Source: Bacillus crepusculi (lineage in GTDB: Bacteria > Bacillota > Bacilli > Bacillales > Bacillaceae). From it: a DNA stretch of 64,000 bases. Positions 24,177-35,359 of the stretch are shown piece by piece. The notes under the pieces are model-generated. The model worked only from the letters and a program-made list of their open reading frames with translations. It did not search any database and was not told the DNA's origin. Each line of letters starts with the position of its first letter. Within the stretch, counting starts at the first letter, position 1. The stretch is taken from positions 372,001 to 436,000 of the forward strand of contig NZ_JACXXE010000003.1 of NCBI RefSeq assembly GCF_014764715.1, given 5' to 3'. The position numbers and the translations under genes are program-made.

Positions 24177-27100
24177 TTATAAAGAAATTTCTACATTTCC
24201 ATCAAAGAAATAGAGAATCTTCCCCTCTAATGATCTGTTTGTTAAACGTTCGACTGCCGCCGCATATAACGCGATTTGGGTTTCATAGCGCTTTTTCAAA
24301 ATGGGTTCAGCAGCCTCTAGTCCACCTGAATATCTGCCTTGCACTCTATCTGTTTTATAATCCAGTAAATAAAGCTTTCCATCTGCTTCAAACAAACAAT
24401 CAATCATTCCTTGAATAAGCACAGGTTCATCCTCTGCATCAATATGGCTGTACACCTCTTTGACAGGGACAATCATACTAAATGACACTTCTCGTTTCAC
24501 CCAGTCCGCTTTCCGGAGCTTTTGACCAATAGAAGTAGAAAAGAAGGCCATAATCCCTTCTCGATCAATAGACTGGATTTGCTCATCTGATAGTAAGTCT
24601 CGCTGCTGTAAGGAATCGAGAAGCTGCTCTATACGAGATTCATCATAGGGCTCCTCTGAAGGAAGCGGGATGTGCTGCATGACTGTATGCATCGCAGTAC
24701 CTTGTTCTGCGGCAGTAAGTGTTTTTTTCTTCATAAAAGCCGGCCGATCATACAATGTTGCACGTGCTTTTCGAATAGAAGAAGGAATGCTGTACTCATC
24801 CTGTATTTCTTTCATCCTTTTTATCTCTGAAACAGACTGCTTTGTACCGACCTTCGAGGCTGCTACATATGGGTATTTCCATGAGAGTCTCTTTGCAATC
24901 TCCTCTTCACAATCACCATATCCTTTCACAGGAAGACCTTCCATTAATGCTTGCATCACTTCGTCGTGCTGTTTCTTTTCAAGTGACACATCTTCTTTTA
25001 AAAGATCGGAGGCTTGAGTAAATGAGATGGTAAATGATGATGGGTGCGAGAGTACAATATCGCCTGCTTCTTCTAAAATGGATGACATCGCTTGATGACG
25101 GATAAGAGCAGGTCCAATAAAATCTAAGTACGTTTTGGCTTGGTATCGTTCAAAATCAGGAAGGAGCCACTCTTCTCCATTTGCAACACTTTGCCATTTA
25201 CTTAATGCTTTCACCTGATTTTTGACGGAGCCGACAAGAAATAATTTTTCCTTGGCCCTTGTAAGTGCCACGTATAACACCCTCAGCTCTTCAGATAATA
25301 ACTCTTTTCTCATCTTTTTTTTCATCGCCACAAGTGGTAATGTCGCGTAACTAATTCTTAGCTCTGGATGAATATATTTGCTTCCAAAACCTAGTTCTTT
25401 ATCGAGCAAGTAGGACTGGTTTAAATCCATCATATTAAAGTTCCTGCCGAGTCCTGCGGTAAAGACAACTGGAAATTCTAAGCCTTTACTGCTGTGTATT
25501 GTCATCATGCGGACAACGTCCTCTGTTTCACTGAACGTTTTCGCTGCTCCAAGATCATCTCCACGCTCTTGCATTCTTTCAATAAAACGAAGGAATCGAA
25601 ACAGTCCTCTAAAGGCAGCCTTCTCATACTGCTTTGCTCGATCATAAAGCGCACGGAGATTCGCCTGTCTCTGCTTCCCGCCAGGCATCCCGCCAACATA
25701 ATCCACATACTGGGTATCACGGTACACTTCCCAAATCAATTCTGCTACCGAATGATTCATAGAGAAATCACGCCACTTACGTAGCAATTGAAAGAATCTC
25801 TCTAGTTTTTTGCATGTAGGGTGATCAGAATGGGTTACACTCATGAACGCTTTTACAGCATCATAATAAGTGCCTTTTTTATCACTCGTTCTAATCAGTG
25901 CCATCTCATTTTCATCTAAATGAACAATTGGTGATCTTAAAACAGCTGCAAGTGGGATATCCTGATACGGATTATCAATGACTTTTAACAGAGAAAGAAC
26001 GACAGATACCTCTGTAGCTTCGAAATAACCCGAGGAAAGATTCGCATAAACAGGGATTCCCTGCTTCTTCAATTCCTCCATCATTTGCGGAGCCCACGGC
26101 ATGGACCGAAGCAAAATCACGATATCTCGATATTGCAGGTTGCGGGTCATTTGCTGTTTTGCATCGTACACTTGAAAAGGCTGTTCAACCAATTCCTTTA
26201 TTTTCTTTGCAATGACCCTCGCCTCAAATTGTACGGTCTCTAGCTCTACTCTTTCTTCGTCGCTGTCTGCTTCATGTTGATCTAGATGGACAAGGAGCAT
26301 TTCTGTCGTTGTATCATCGCTTTGCGGATAACTCGCTCCAAGCTTTAATTCAGCTTGTTCATCATATTCAATTTCTCCAACTGTTTCCCCCATCAGCTGT
26401 TTGAACAAAAAGTTCGTACTGTCTAAAACATCAGAACGGCTGCGGAAATTTTTATTTAAATCAATTCTTTTACCTGTTTCGTTGCCGTCTGTTTTAAATT
26501 GTTTATATTTATTTAAAAAGAGCATTGGCTCAGCCAGTCTAAACCGGTAGATGGACTGCTTTACATCACCAACCATAAAGCGGTTGCCTTCTGCAGGATG
26601 TTTTCCTTTAGACACAAGCTTTAAAATCGTTTCTTGCACAAGGTTTGTATCCTGGTATTCATCAACGAGCACTTCTTCAAATTGCTGTTGATAGTATTTA
26701 GCTGCTTCTGTTTCGATCAAATGTCCTTCCTCATCCTGCTTCGCTAAAATACGTAAGCAATAATGCTCTAAATCTGAAAAGTCTACGATCGACTTTTCTT
26801 GCTTTGCTCGCTCGAAACGTTCTCCAAATTGGATGACAAGCTCCACAAGGGTCTCCACAACTGGCTTCATTTCAGCCAAGCTCTTTAAATGCTGACGAGG
26901 ACTGCGCATAAAGTATTCATCTTTTAGCTTTTCTACTTGTTTTTTTGCCTGATTGCGTGCATCTGTGGCTTTTTCTAACAGAACAGGATCGTATTCGTCC
27001 CCTTTGCACGTCTTTAGCCTTTTAAAATTGATGCTCGGTAAGAGCTCGTAAAGCTTCTCAAAATCATCTTGATGCCTGATTAATTCATTGATTTGCTCTA

Positions 27101-27881
27101 CATCATCTATAAAATTCTCTGCTCTCGGTGCTGGGCCCCCCGGCTCTTTTGATAGAGCGAGTGCTTGTTCAAGTAGCTCCTGGCAGCTCCGTAAAACGAG
27201 AGAAAGATCCTCTTTGATATATGGATAAAACGGTAAGTCTTCTACTTTTGTTTGAGCATCCACATCATAAAGAGAAAGAAATGCCCGCATCCATTGCTCC
27301 GGAGAAGGATGAGACCTAGAAAAATCATAGATTCTTTTCACAAGCCATTGCAAATCTAAATCATGACGGTCTGATGTGTACCGATCAACCAGTTCAAAGA
27401 ATGACGGCTTTCCAGCCTTATATTCATCCTCAAACAGTTCATCTAACACTTCATCTCCTAATAATTCTCCTTCTGTTTGATCAGCCAAACGAAAGCCTGG
27501 ATCAAGGTCAATTTCATAATAAAAGGTGCGCAGAACCTGCAAACAAAATGAGTGCAAGGTAGAGATGTTAGCACGGTTCATGAGTGACAGCTGTCTTCTC
27601 ATATGAAGTGACCCTGGGTTTTTGGCTAGTTCCTTTTCAAGTGCTTCAGTGATCCGATGCTTCATTTCTGCTGCGGATGCATTTGTAAAAGTCACAACGA
27701 GCAGACGGTCTACGTCAACTGGATTCTCAGGTCGGGTCATTTTGCGAATCAGCCGTTCAACCAAAACAGCTGTTTTACCAGACCCCGCCGCCGCCGCCAC
27801 AAGGATATCTTGTCCTTCTGAAACGATGGCTTCCCATTGGTCATCCGTCCAAGTACTGTTATTCGGTTTTGGTATTTGCAT
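24177..27881 (-). CDS. addA: ATP-dependent helicase/nuclease subunit AddA
   Basis: 1234 residues. UvrD-like helicase with Walker [17 protein letters not shown] (about 31-46), [53 protein letters not shown] and [15 protein letters not shown], then a RecB-type nuclease domain with LLDYKTDRV near the C-terminus. With AddB it resects double-strand breaks until it meets Chi, for RecA loading. GAAGGGG precedes the ATG; it overlaps addB by 23 bp. Confidence 0.96.
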   Translation of the reverse strand: MQIPKPNNSTWTDDQWEAIVSEGQDILVAAAAGSGKTAVLVERLIRKMTRPENPVDVDRLLVVTFTNASAAEMKHRITEALEKELAKNPGSLHMRRQLSLMNRANISTLHSFCLQVLRTFYYEIDLDPGFRLADQTEGELLGDEVLDELFEDEYKAGKPSFFELVDRYTSDRHDLDLQWLVKRIYDFSRSHPSPEQWMRAFLSLYDVDAQTKVEDLPFYPYIKEDLSLVLRSCQELLEQALALSKEPGGPAPRAENFIDDVEQINELIRHQDDFEKLYELLPSINFKRLKTCKGDEYDPVLLEKATDARNQAKKQVEKLKDEYFMRSPRQHLKSLAEMKPVVETLVELVIQFGERFERAKQEKSIVDFSDLEHYCLRILAKQDEEGHLIETEAAKYYQQQFEEVLVDEYQDTNLVQETILKLVSKGKHPAEGNRFMVGDVKQSIYRFRLAEPMLFLNKYKQFKTDGNETGKRIDLNKNFRSRSDVLDSTNFLFKQLMGETVGEIEYDEQAELKLGASYPQSDDTTTEMLLVHLDQHEADSDEERVELETVQFEARVIAKKIKELVEQPFQVYDAKQQMTRNLQYRDIVILLRSMPWAPQMMEELKKQGIPVYANLSSGYFEATEVSVVLSLLKVIDNPYQDIPLAAVLRSPIVHLDENEMALIRTSDKKGTYYDAVKAFMSVTHSDHPTCKKLERFFQLLRKWRDFSMNHSVAELIWEVYRDTQYVDYVGGMPGGKQRQANLRALYDRAKQYEKAAFRGLFRFLRFIERMQERGDDLGAAKTFSETEDVVRMMTIHSSKGLEFPVVFTAGLGRNFNMMDLNQSYLLDKELGFGSKYIHPELRISYATLPLVAMKKKMRKELLSEELRVLYVALTRAKEKLFLVGSVKNQVKALSKWQSVANGEEWLLPDFERYQAKTYLDFIGPALIRHQAMSSILEEAGDIVLSHPSSFTISFTQASDLLKEDVSLEKKQHDEVMQALMEGLPVKGYGDCEEEIAKRLSWKYPYVAASKVGTKQSVSEIKRMKEIQDEYSIPSSIRKARATLYDRPAFMKKKTLTAAEQGTAMHTVMQHIPLPSEEPYDESRIEQLLDSLQQRDLLSDEQIQSIDREGIMAFFSTSIGQKLRKADWVKREVSFSMIVPVKEVYSHIDAEDEPVLIQGMIDCLFEADGKLYLLDYKTDRVQGRYSGGLEAAEPILKKRYETQIALYAAAVERLTNRSLEGKILYFFDGNVEISL

Positions 27882-30800
27882 ACTGATCCCCTTCTTTTTT
27901 GATCCGGTCTATCACGACATCATCTTTCTCTGATGTGAGCACCCTAAATTCGTTATCCTCTATCGATTCATCAAATTGGCAAATAGACTTGAATGAACAA
28001 AAGCGGCAAGGTGTTTGATCCTTTAATTTATATGGATTAATCTCTACCTCACCGTTCGTAATTCTTTCGCCTGCCTCTTCAAATGTGCGCCGAACGTGTT
28101 GTGTGAGTATGTGGAAGTGATCTTCACTTAAAACAGCAGAATCGGAACGGAAAGACCCATCCTTTTTCAAGCCAGCTTGAATGACTTGAGATTTTCCTGA
28201 TTCAAGTGTTTGATCCATTAGTTTCACTGCTTCTACATCTTCAAGCAATAGACCCTTCATTTTAAATCTCTTGAATATTTCCTGCTCAATTTCATCCTCT
28301 GCTAGCGGAATAGGCGCTTGAATGAGAGGATCGTGAATATGGAAATATAAAATTCCAGCAGGAGTCGCCTCCATGCCTAGCCACTCTTTAGAATAAGTAA
28401 TGGTCAGGTCTAAGTAAGTGAGCATTTGCAAGGCCAAGCCATAGTATACCTCTGCTAAATCAAGCCCTTTCTCACTGGACTTGTAGTCAACAATTCTTAA
28501 AAGCAGCCCTTTTGAACCTTCTGCTTTATCCACACGGTCAATTCTTCCGACAAGCTCCATCGTACAGCCATTTTTCAATTGAAAAGTAAACGGCGGCAGA
28601 GGCCCTTGACCTCCAAAGCCTAACTCAAGCCCAACTGGAGAAAATCCACTCACTTTGGCATGTTCACTTAATATAGAAGAGACGCGAATCAGGATCTTCT
28701 GAAGCTTTTCTTTGATATAAGCATGCCGATTAGAGCTTAATAAAATTTCCTTTTGCAAACGCGGGGCAAGCTGTTCAATTGCATGCCTTGAGTAAGTGAC
28801 ACAATCTTCCTTCGTTAAGTTTTTCCAATCCTTTTTTTGTTCAATGAGCGTATCTGAAATATGTTTTAAAGCTGAATGAAACAACTGACCGATATCGGGT
28901 GCTTCCAATTTGTAAAATTGTCGATCCTTTAGCTTTAGCCCGTGGGAAGCAAAATGAGAAAATGCACACGCATTGAATTTCTCCATTCTTGAAACGCTAC
29001 CTTGAATATGATCACCGTAAAGCTCTTTTGTAACATTTGGATTTAAACGTCTCGCTCTATTTGTAAAAAACAAGCTCGACATGATATTTTTGGATACATC
29101 CCGATTAGGGGATGTCATTAAATAGTTATAGACACTCCACCATACACCGCTGATGGGATATTGGTTGAGCCATTGTTGCAGCTGCGAGACGGTATACGAT
29201 AATGCGACATGCTCATTCGCTACAAATTTTAATTGCTCCTCGTTATCCAGCTGTTCCGGGTCTAACACATAAAGAGCATGCTGATGATTTGGCATAAGCT
29301 CCTGACAATACTTGATAAGTGTCGAAGGCAATAAAGAACGGCCTTCTGCATCTGAAATCGAATAAGATAAATACAAATGGCGCGATGGACTTGATAACGC
29401 TTGGTAAATTAAAAATTGCTCATCTAGCAGCCGTTCCTTTCCTGTCTCTGCCAGCTCTGCTCCTGCTCGTTTTAACCACTCCCGGTCATCCTCAGACAAT
29501 ACACTTTCATCAGAGGGGCGTGCAGGAATAACGCCATCATTTACACCAATGATAAACATGCACTTCACTTGATACATTCTGGATAAATCCATACTTCCGA
29601 TAAATACTTGATCCAGTGAAGGTGGAATCAAAGCGAACTTTAGAGAGGCTAGACCTGTATCCATCATCTGTTGGAATAAAGGAAATGAAAGCTCTTCTTC
29701 ACCTAGCATTTCAACAAATTCATCCATTAATTGAATAACAGCATCCCATACTTGTCCATGCTGCATCGCTTCAGTTAATCTACCTGCTTCTTCAGCCTCA
29801 ATCCTTGCCTTTTCAAGCTTATCCGGCACTTGTATTTCCTCTAGGAAGAGATAGACAGCCTCCACCATGTCCCTCACTTTTTGTGCTTTTTTCAATCTTT
29901 TTTGTAATTGAAAAAGAGGGGGCACAATCCATTCCTTTACGTCATTCAGCATTTGTTCCATTTCAATTTCTTGATCTGTTTGTCCAAAATCTTCATCTAA
30001 TGATTGGAATCGCCTGTAATGAAAACGGGAGCCGTTTGTCCAGCGCTCCCCTTTGACTCCATAAGCAATACAATAGTTTTCAAGCTGATCTGCCTGTTCT
30101 CTCGCTTTGTTTTTGGCGAGTTCGAGAGGAAATAGAAACTCTGTTTTCACACAGCGAAACACCGCTTCATACCGCCAGTTTCCTTTTATAACATCCAAGC
30201 TCGAACGAATCAATTCAATGAGTGGATGATACTGCATCGATTCATTTCCATCAATAAAAAAAGGAATATCGTAATCTCGAAAAACCTCTTTTAACGTATC
30301 CTTATAGTCATCTACATGCCTTGCCACAATCGAAATATCTCGTAACCTGAAGCCTTCCTCTCTCACTAAATCAAGAATATCTCTCGCTACTCCCTCAATC
30401 TCAGCTCGTTTGTTTGCACTTTTAGATACTGTGATATGCGGCGTTTCTTCTTGATACGGCTTCACGGGTCTCTGCTCATATTGATTTTCTAAATAAGCCA
30501 GATCGGGTGTATGAAGATGCCGGTGATTTCTCTCCAAAATGGTCTCAGAAATGGCCGCTCCACACTCTTTGGCAAGCTGATAGAGTTGAAAGTACGTTTT
30601 ACCTGTCATGCGAAATAAATCAAGCTCCATTGGCTGCGTGTCATGATAGGAGCGATCCACTGTGAAAGCAGCGGTGATTTTTGCTGTATGCAGCAAAAGC
30701 TGCTCAATAACGAGAAGCTGCTGCGGGGTAAACTGATAAAAACCATCTATATAAATATGTGCTCCTTTTAGTTCATCAGATAAAGGAATTTGCTGCGTGA

Positions 30801-31368
30801 GAAGTGTCAAATAATCTTCTGAGTGCACATATTCATCTTGTAAATGCTGCTCCATCTGCTGATAAAGAACATGCAGATCATGCAATTTTTCTGCCGCTCG
30901 TCTTTCTTCTGTATACTCTGAATGCATACTGGACACTGAAATTTTTTCAATATCCTCCGGCAGCATGCAGTACCTTTTGAATTCAGCCATCGTCTTTTCT
31001 ATTTGCTCTACAAATCCCGGCTTATCACTCGCTTTTTTGAAAAGCTTAAACTTTTCTTTCTGCTCTTCAATTACTTTTCTTAAAAGCATTTGAATCCCTG
31101 TGCTTGTGACAAATTGCCGGTTCGCTCCGCCAGTCTGCTGTAAAATAGACCAAGCAAGGCGAGTAAAACTAAATACTTTGGCCCTGATCATCCCGCCAGC
31201 TTCAGACGTTTTTGCAAGCTCATATTCCATTAAAAATGTCATTTGATCCGGGACTAAAAAAATGATTGGCGGACCCAACGGATCAAGCCGAAGCTGTTCT
31301 TTGATCTCTTCTAAGATTGCAGTCGTTTTTCCACTCCCCGATCTGCCTGCTAAAAACTGAATTTCCAC
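27859..31368 (-). CDS. addB: ATP-dependent nuclease subunit AddB
   Basis: About 1169 residues. I start at the GTG giving [17 protein letters not shown]; the GTG four codons earlier overlaps the AAAGG ribosome site. An N-terminal Walker A (GRSGSGKT) and inactive-helicase body are followed by a nuclease domain with [10 protein letters not shown] and the iron-sulphur ligands [12 protein letters not shown] and [15 protein letters not shown] (one plus three cysteines). AddB recognises Chi and degrades the 5' strand. B. subtilis addAB is in the ComK regulon; no convincing K-box pair was found here. Confidence 0.95.
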   Translation of the reverse strand: MEIQFLAGRSGSGKTTAILEEIKEQLRLDPLGPPIIFLVPDQMTFLMEYELAKTSEAGGMIRAKVFSFTRLAWSILQQTGGANRQFVTSTGIQMLLRKVIEEQKEKFKLFKKASDKPGFVEQIEKTMAEFKRYCMLPEDIEKISVSSMHSEYTEERRAAEKLHDLHVLYQQMEQHLQDEYVHSEDYLTLLTQQIPLSDELKGAHIYIDGFYQFTPQQLLVIEQLLLHTAKITAAFTVDRSYHDTQPMELDLFRMTGKTYFQLYQLAKECGAAISETILERNHRHLHTPDLAYLENQYEQRPVKPYQEETPHITVSKSANKRAEIEGVARDILDLVREEGFRLRDISIVARHVDDYKDTLKEVFRDYDIPFFIDGNESMQYHPLIELIRSSLDVIKGNWRYEAVFRCVKTEFLFPLELAKNKAREQADQLENYCIAYGVKGERWTNGSRFHYRRFQSLDEDFGQTDQEIEMEQMLNDVKEWIVPPLFQLQKRLKKAQKVRDMVEAVYLFLEEIQVPDKLEKARIEAEEAGRLTEAMQHGQVWDAVIQLMDEFVEMLGEEELSFPLFQQMMDTGLASLKFALIPPSLDQVFIGSMDLSRMYQVKCMFIIGVNDGVIPARPSDESVLSEDDREWLKRAGAELAETGKERLLDEQFLIYQALSSPSRHLYLSYSISDAEGRSLLPSTLIKYCQELMPNHQHALYVLDPEQLDNEEQLKFVANEHVALSYTVSQLQQWLNQYPISGVWWSVYNYLMTSPNRDVSKNIMSSLFFTNRARRLNPNVTKELYGDHIQGSVSRMEKFNACAFSHFASHGLKLKDRQFYKLEAPDIGQLFHSALKHISDTLIEQKKDWKNLTKEDCVTYSRHAIEQLAPRLQKEILLSSNRHAYIKEKLQKILIRVSSILSEHAKVSGFSPVGLELGFGGQGPLPPFTFQLKNGCTMELVGRIDRVDKAEGSKGLLLRIVDYKSSEKGLDLAEVYYGLALQMLTYLDLTITYSKEWLGMEATPAGILYFHIHDPLIQAPIPLAEDEIEQEIFKRFKMKGLLLEDVEAVKLMDQTLESGKSQVIQAGLKKDGSFRSDSAVLSEDHFHILTQHVRRTFEEAGERITNGEVEINPYKLKDQTPCRFCSFKSICQFDESIEDNEFRVLTSEKDDVVIDRIKKEGDQYANTKTE

Positions 31369-31473
31369 GTTCCACAACACCTTTCCTATGTACTCATATT
31401 CTAGCGAAAATAAGGGTAAATAGCTATTTTCCTATCACGTTCGCTTTCTCCTTCTTCACCGAAAAGAAATAGG

Positions 31474-31501
31474 CACCTTTCCTAGCTCTTTTCATATCAT
31501 A
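31474..31501 (+). promoter_or_regulatory. candidate sigma-K promoter of yhjR
   Basis: CATATCATA at 31493-31501 fits CATANNNTA and CACC at 31474-31477 fits the sigma-K -35, spaced 15 bp. It lies 35 bp before the yhjR start. Confidence 0.5.
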
Positions 31502-31535
31502 AACCATCATGATCTAAAAGGAGGCTGGCAATATC

Positions 31536-31982
31536 ATGTATTACGGTTATTATGACTACTCGCCATATGACATGCGCCAAAACACAAGAATCATTTCAGA
31601 CCTTGAGAAGGCCATTAATGGTGAATATTCTGCGATCCAATGCTACGAAAAACTCGCCCAAAAAGCAAAAAATCCTGAAGCGAAAAAGGTCATTCAAGAA
31701 ATACGCCAGGACGAAGTCAGACACTATCAACTATTTTCAAAGCTATACTATTCTTTAACTGGTAAAAACCACAAACCAAGCATTACAGAACCTTGTCCAG
31801 ATCAATTCAGAGAAGGCCTTGTTTTCGCCTTTAAAGACGAACAAAAAACGGTCGATTTTTACTTAACGGTATCAGACTATGTCCGGGACCAAGGAACAAA
31901 AGAGTTAATGAAACGTATCGCTCAAGATGAACAACAGCATGCTGTATGGTTTTTATATCTTTTAACGCACCATGTGTCTTAG
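31536..31982 (+). CDS. yhjR: ferritin-like spore protein YhjR
   Basis: 148 residues, a four-helix ferritin/rubrerythrin-like protein with two pairs of metal-binding motifs: NGEYSAIQCYEKLA and RQDEVRHYQLF in the first half, FKDEQKTVDFY and AQDEQQHAVWFLY in the second. The Tyr-rich N-terminus (MYYGYYDYSPYDM) resembles coat-associated proteins. AAAGGAGG precedes the ATG. It is divergent from addB as in B. subtilis. A late-sporulation promoter match upstream supports a spore role; whether it oxidises iron is unknown. Confidence 0.75.
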   Translation: MYYGYYDYSPYDMRQNTRIISDLEKAINGEYSAIQCYEKLAQKAKNPEAKKVIQEIRQDEVRHYQLFSKLYYSLTGKNHKPSITEPCPDQFREGLVFAFKDEQKTVDFYLTVSDYVRDQGTKELMKRIAQDEQQHAVWFLYLLTHHVS

Positions 31983-32129
31983 ATAATCCTATTTTAATAG
32001 GAGATCGTATGTTCCGTCAAAAAATGAAAATGCCTTTTCGTTCATTCAATATGTGAAATAAAGTGCTATCACCAACAAAACCTCTCCTATATTCCACTTT
32101 TTCAAACGAGAAAAAGGCGATTTAACCAA

Positions 32130-32168
32130 AAAAACTCCTCTGCTACAAAAGCAGAAGGAGTTTTTTAT
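32130..32168. terminator. bidirectional terminator between yhjR and the DoxX gene
   Basis: ACTCCTCTGC and GCAGAAGGAGT pair (one bulge) around TACAAAA; A-run on the left, TTTTTT on the right. Confidence 0.75.
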
Positions 32169-32174
32169 CATATT

Positions 32175-32585
32175 TTAATGAAATTTTGCTTCATTGCTTT
32201 GCTGCTGATGTTTGAGTACCCCATCAATTGACAGCATCTTACTGCCGCTAAGCGTCAAATAAAGCGCCATAACCAATAAAGAAAGTTCAAATTCATAGCC
32301 GCCTACAAATCCTTTAGAAAAACCAACTGTTATAATCGCCACAGCCATAATTGGCACAAATAACGCGGCGAAAATACGTGTTCCAAGACCTAAAATCAGA
32401 GCGATACCACCGACCAGTTCAATTGTCTTTACAATATAGGCCATAAATTCCGGGACACCGATTTGGCCAAAGAATGCTGCCGCGCCTCCCAGCCCTCCTT
32501 GATATGCCTGAAGCCCGTGCAAAAAGAAAATAATCCCTAAAACAACACGTACGAAAAGTGTTCCTATTTCTTGATTCGTTTTCAT
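32175..32585 (-). CDS. DoxX-family membrane protein
   Basis: 136 residues, four transmembrane helices. GTLFVRVVLGIIFFLHGLQ at the N-terminus and VKTIELVGGIALILGLGTRI in the second helix are DoxX signatures. DoxX relatives are linked to quinone or thiol redox balance and detoxification, but biochemistry is sparse. GGAGGAAA precedes the ATG. It follows the BlaI-M56 pair and carries its own copy of the operator found before blaI, suggesting it is a regulon member. Confidence 0.8.
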   Translation of the reverse strand: MKTNQEIGTLFVRVVLGIIFFLHGLQAYQGGLGGAAAFFGQIGVPEFMAYIVKTIELVGGIALILGLGTRIFAALFVPIMAVAIITVGFSKGFVGGYEFELSLLVMALYLTLSGSKMLSIDGVLKHQQQSNEAKFH

Positions 32586-32606
32586 ATAGTGATTTCCTCC
32601 TGTTTT

Positions 32607-32627
32607 TACACTACAACATGTAATGTG
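32607..32627. promoter_or_regulatory. BlaI-type operator before the DoxX gene
   Basis: TACACTACA-ACA-TGTAATGTG, an imperfect inverted repeat with a TACA-N3-TGTA core as in BlaI/MecI operators. The arm TACACTACA is repeated exactly in the operator upstream of the blaI-like gene. Confidence 0.6.
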
Positions 32628-32642
32628 AATAAGTAAAAAAAA

Positions 32643-33482
32643 TTAGTAATTTAGGTTGAGCATAATCATTAAAGCCACCATGAGGATGGCTGATGTGACG
32701 ATTGGAATGAGTGGTACATTGAAAGGAATATTATAGGTTGGGTTTAAAATCTTTTGTATTCTTAAATTCAACGCCCGATCCCCAAAGGACACCGCAAACT
32801 TCGTTTGTTTTTGAAACTGGGTTCTCTTTTTAATGAGTTTCAAAAGAGCCTGCCCTACTCCAAGCTCCGTTCCTGTCTGCTGAATAGCATAGTCATCTGC
32901 AATCACTTCACGAAAAACGGAATAACTTTGTCTCATATGCTTTAATACTGGAATGTACCAAATGACTTTTGTGAGCATTGAAAAAGCGAAAGCCTTTAAA
33001 GGGTCATAGCTGTATTTGTGATGCAATTCATGATGAACAACCGCATCAACCTCCCCTTCATCAAGCATGTCCATTAAAGCTGTTGATAAGTAAACCTTTG
33101 GATGAAGCATGCCCATTGCAAAAGCAAGGGGTTCATGACAATGAAAAACAATGATGTCGTTTGCATATTTCTCTGATAGAAAATCGGTTAACTCCTGATC
33201 GACTGCCACCATCATATTTCGTTTGAATTGAATGTACTTTCTCATTTGCTTCGTCATATAGAAAACCGCAAATCCCAATGTGTAGAGGACTAAAGCATCC
33301 AGAAAATATTTTAAAGGAGTAAATCCGTAGAATTCGAGAACAGACTGGCATACATGGATCAGATTATATGCTTGATTCCAGCCAAAAAAGCTTGAGAGCA
33401 CGTAATACCCCATCTGATAAAAAATGGCTAAACCAATCAATATACCACCTAAAAACAGCAGACTCGACTTCATTTTATTCAT
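32643..33482 (-). CDS. M56-family (BlaR1-type) membrane metalloprotease
   Basis: 279 residues with transmembrane segments at both ends. The zinc motif HHELHHKYSYDPL lies near residue 150, with the third-ligand region FREVIADDYAI about 45 residues later. M56 proteases such as BlaR1 cleave BlaI-type repressors after sensing a signal. This one lacks the roughly 250-residue extracellular penicillin-binding sensor of BlaR1: it ends with a membrane helix (LIPIVTSAILMVALMIML). The signal is therefore not obviously a beta-lactam. It overlaps the repressor gene by 8 bp. Confidence 0.8.
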   Translation of the reverse strand: MNKMKSSLLFLGGILIGLAIFYQMGYYVLSSFFGWNQAYNLIHVCQSVLEFYGFTPLKYFLDALVLYTLGFAVFYMTKQMRKYIQFKRNMMVAVDQELTDFLSEKYANDIIVFHCHEPLAFAMGMLHPKVYLSTALMDMLDEGEVDAVVHHELHHKYSYDPLKAFAFSMLTKVIWYIPVLKHMRQSYSVFREVIADDYAIQQTGTELGVGQALLKLIKKRTQFQKQTKFAVSFGDRALNLRIQKILNPTYNIPFNVPLIPIVTSAILMVALMIMLNLNY

Positions 33483-33897
33483 TTTGCTGCTCCTCTTTTT
33501 TGGATGCTAGTCTTGCTTCAAGTACTTTGAGTAATTCTGGATCAGCACTTTCAATCGCATCCACCATATGATTCACCGCCAGTGGACCGAAATCATCCAT
33601 CAGCCCTTGCGTAATCCATTTTGTTTGCTCATTTAAAAATTCCTCTTTTGTTAAAATGGGATTATAAATAGATGAACGCCCTTTTGTTTTCTTTTCCACA
33701 ATTCCTTTTTCGGTTAAGCGGTTCAGCACAGTCATCACCGTGTTGAAATTAATCGGCTTCTCATCTGACAGCTTCTGCTGCACCTCTTTAATCGGCATAT
33801 CCTCACCTTGATAAAGGATCTCCATAATTCTTCCCTCTAAAGGACCGAAAAAACGATTCAATCCCTTTTCGTTATATTTAAAAGAAGGAATTTTCAT
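33475..33897 (-). CDS. BlaI/MecI/CopY-family transcriptional repressor
   Basis: 140 residues. Winged helix with LEGRIMEILYQGEDMPIKEVQQKL, INFNTVMTVLNRLTEKGIVEK and KGRSSIYNPILTKEEF, the standard BlaI DNA-binding domain and cleavage-linker region; the C-terminal helices dimerise. It presumably represses its own operon with the M56 protease as de-repressor. The operator lies immediately upstream of the start. Confidence 0.85.
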   Translation of the reverse strand: MKIPSFKYNEKGLNRFFGPLEGRIMEILYQGEDMPIKEVQQKLSDEKPINFNTVMTVLNRLTEKGIVEKKTKGRSSIYNPILTKEEFLNEQTKWITQGLMDDFGPLAVNHMVDAIESADPELLKVLEARLASKKEEQQNE

Positions 33898-33907
33898 GTT
33901 ACCACCT

Positions 33908-33928
33908 CACACTATGTAGTGTAGTGTA
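33908..33928. promoter_or_regulatory. BlaI-type operator before the repressor gene
   Basis: On the minus strand it reads TACACTACA-CTA-CATAGTGTG. It includes the perfect short palindrome ACACTA-TG-TAGTGT on the plus strand and shares its 9-bp arm with the site before the DoxX gene. It ends about 10 bp from the start codon. Confidence 0.6.
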
Positions 33929-34050
33929 ATTGAAAATGATAGTCAACTCATAACAAAAATAGGGGAAAATCGTTGTATATTGTTGTAAACATTCTATCTT
34001 TTTATATAAATTCGATATTTTCATATAAAGATAAATGAAACATCATAACG

Positions 34051-34065
34051 ATAAGATAATCTTAT
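34051..34065. promoter_or_regulatory. palindromic operator candidate upstream of the AbrB-type membrane gene
   Basis: ATAAGATAATCTTAT is a perfect 7-1-7 inverted repeat about 105 bp before the start codon in a 270-bp AT-rich gap. The regulator is unknown. Confidence 0.4.
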
Positions 34066-34170
34066 GAAAATGGTAAAAAAATTCGTATTTTATTTATAGA
34101 GACTTTTGTATTATAGTAAACTTAACAACATTTCACTTACTGAACAAACATATAGGAAGAAGGTTTACAT

Positions 34171-35319
34171 GTGATGAAACAAGGAAACAGCCTTCGAGCC
34201 GATCTCATTCTGATCGCAATAAGCGGTTTGGGTGGATTTCTTTTGTCTTTAACAGGAATGTCTATTGGCTGGATGGTTGGCACGTTAATCACAGCTGCAT
34301 TTATTGCCATGCGCCGCCCCACCCTGTTTCAGCGTAAAGGAACTAGCACCTTACGTATTCACAGCAGATGGCTACTCCTTGGTCAATTCATTCTCGGAAT
34401 CGAACTTGGACAGAAAATGAACATGAAGGTTCTTCACATTTTCGCTGATAATTGGCTCCCTGTCAGTTTCATGCTCGTCTTTTCTATTTTACTAGCGATG
34501 CTCTCTGGCTTTGCCTTATGGAAGCTGAGCAAAACAGATATGCTGACAAGCTTTGTCGGAACTGCCCCAGGCGGTCTATCCGCTATGCCGGGGATTGCCC
34601 AAGAGGTTGGTGCAAATACTGCTGTTGTGAGTCTCGTACAAACGATACGTGTATTAATGGTTGTACTCACCATCCCATTTACGGTGTTCTATTTAAATAC
34701 AAAAAATCAAGCGGGTGCAGCTGTAGCCGCGCAAGGCAGTGCCTTCTCATCAGGTATTTTCACCTTGTCAAACATCTCGTGGACCGCTGCGCTTATTATA
34801 GGGGCCTGGCTTATGTCACGCCTAGCGGTTCGTCTCCATTTTCCTGCCCCTTGGCTGATCGGCAGCATGTTAGGCGTCGCAGCTCTTCAAGTAGGTGCAG
34901 GTGCGCTCACAGGTCATGATTTGATTCCTTATTGGCCAGCACAAGCAAATATTGCGTCACAGATATGTCTAGGTGCAACCATCGGTTCAAAAATGAATAA
35001 ACAGATGTTTGTTGGGCTGAAAAACACCTTCATTGTGGCCGTCGTCAGCTCAGCCGGACTGATTGCTGCGACTGTTCTCAGCTCTATTGCCATAGCAGAA
35101 ATCACAGGTATTTCTGTCATTACAGCTATTCTTGCCTTTTCCCCTGGTGGGATTGCAGAAATGGCCACAACAGCGGTCACACTTCACGAGGATTCTACCT
35201 TTGTTGTGGCTGTACAAGTCGTCAGAATTATTCTTGTTATTGCGATGCTACCACCATTTTTTCGATTTTTACACCATGTCTGGGCAAAAAGACAGACGGA
35301 TTATAAAGCTGCAAAATAA
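34171..35319 (+). CDS. AbrB-duplication family membrane protein
   Basis: 382 residues, about 9-11 transmembrane segments in two repeated halves. Each half has the motif TAPGGLSAMPGIAQEVGAN or AFSPGGIAEMATTAVTLHED, the mark of the membrane AbrB (ammonia monooxygenase-regulator-like) family; despite its name it is not a transcription factor of the Bacillus AbrB type. Function is uncertain, probably transport. GTG (34171) or ATG (34174) follows AAGAAGG. A terminator separates it from sipV. Confidence 0.8.
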   Translation: MMKQGNSLRADLILIAISGLGGFLLSLTGMSIGWMVGTLITAAFIAMRRPTLFQRKGTSTLRIHSRWLLLGQFILGIELGQKMNMKVLHIFADNWLPVSFMLVFSILLAMLSGFALWKLSKTDMLTSFVGTAPGGLSAMPGIAQEVGANTAVVSLVQTIRVLMVVLTIPFTVFYLNTKNQAGAAVAAQGSAFSSGIFTLSNISWTAALIIGAWLMSRLAVRLHFPAPWLIGSMLGVAALQVGAGALTGHDLIPYWPAQANIASQICLGATIGSKMNKQMFVGLKNTFIVAVVSSAGLIAATVLSSIAIAEITGISVITAILAFSPGGIAEMATTAVTLHEDSTFVVAVQVVRIILVIAMLPPFFRFLHHVWAKRQTDYKAAK

Positions 35320-35320
35320 A

Positions 35321-35359
35321 AAGAGACGCTTTGCATAAGCAGAGTGCCTCTTTTTTTAT
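35321..35359. terminator. bidirectional terminator before sipV
   Basis: AAGAGACGCTTTGC and GCAGAGTGCCTCTT form an interrupted stem around ATAA, followed by TTTTTTT rightward and preceded by A-rich sequence. Confidence 0.7.

Noticed and set aside
31418-31430. AAAT-N5-TTTT, K-box-like, upstream of addB
   Set aside because: One mismatch and no partner box at 8, 18 or 31 bp, so a ComK site cannot be supported.
31986-32001. TCCTATT/AATAGGA inverted repeat after yhjR
   Set aside because: No T-run follows; a proper terminator lies 130 bp further on.
34452-34919. 155-codon frame overlapping the AbrB-type membrane gene
   Set aside because: Another frame of a clearly conserved membrane protein; no ribosome site and odd composition.
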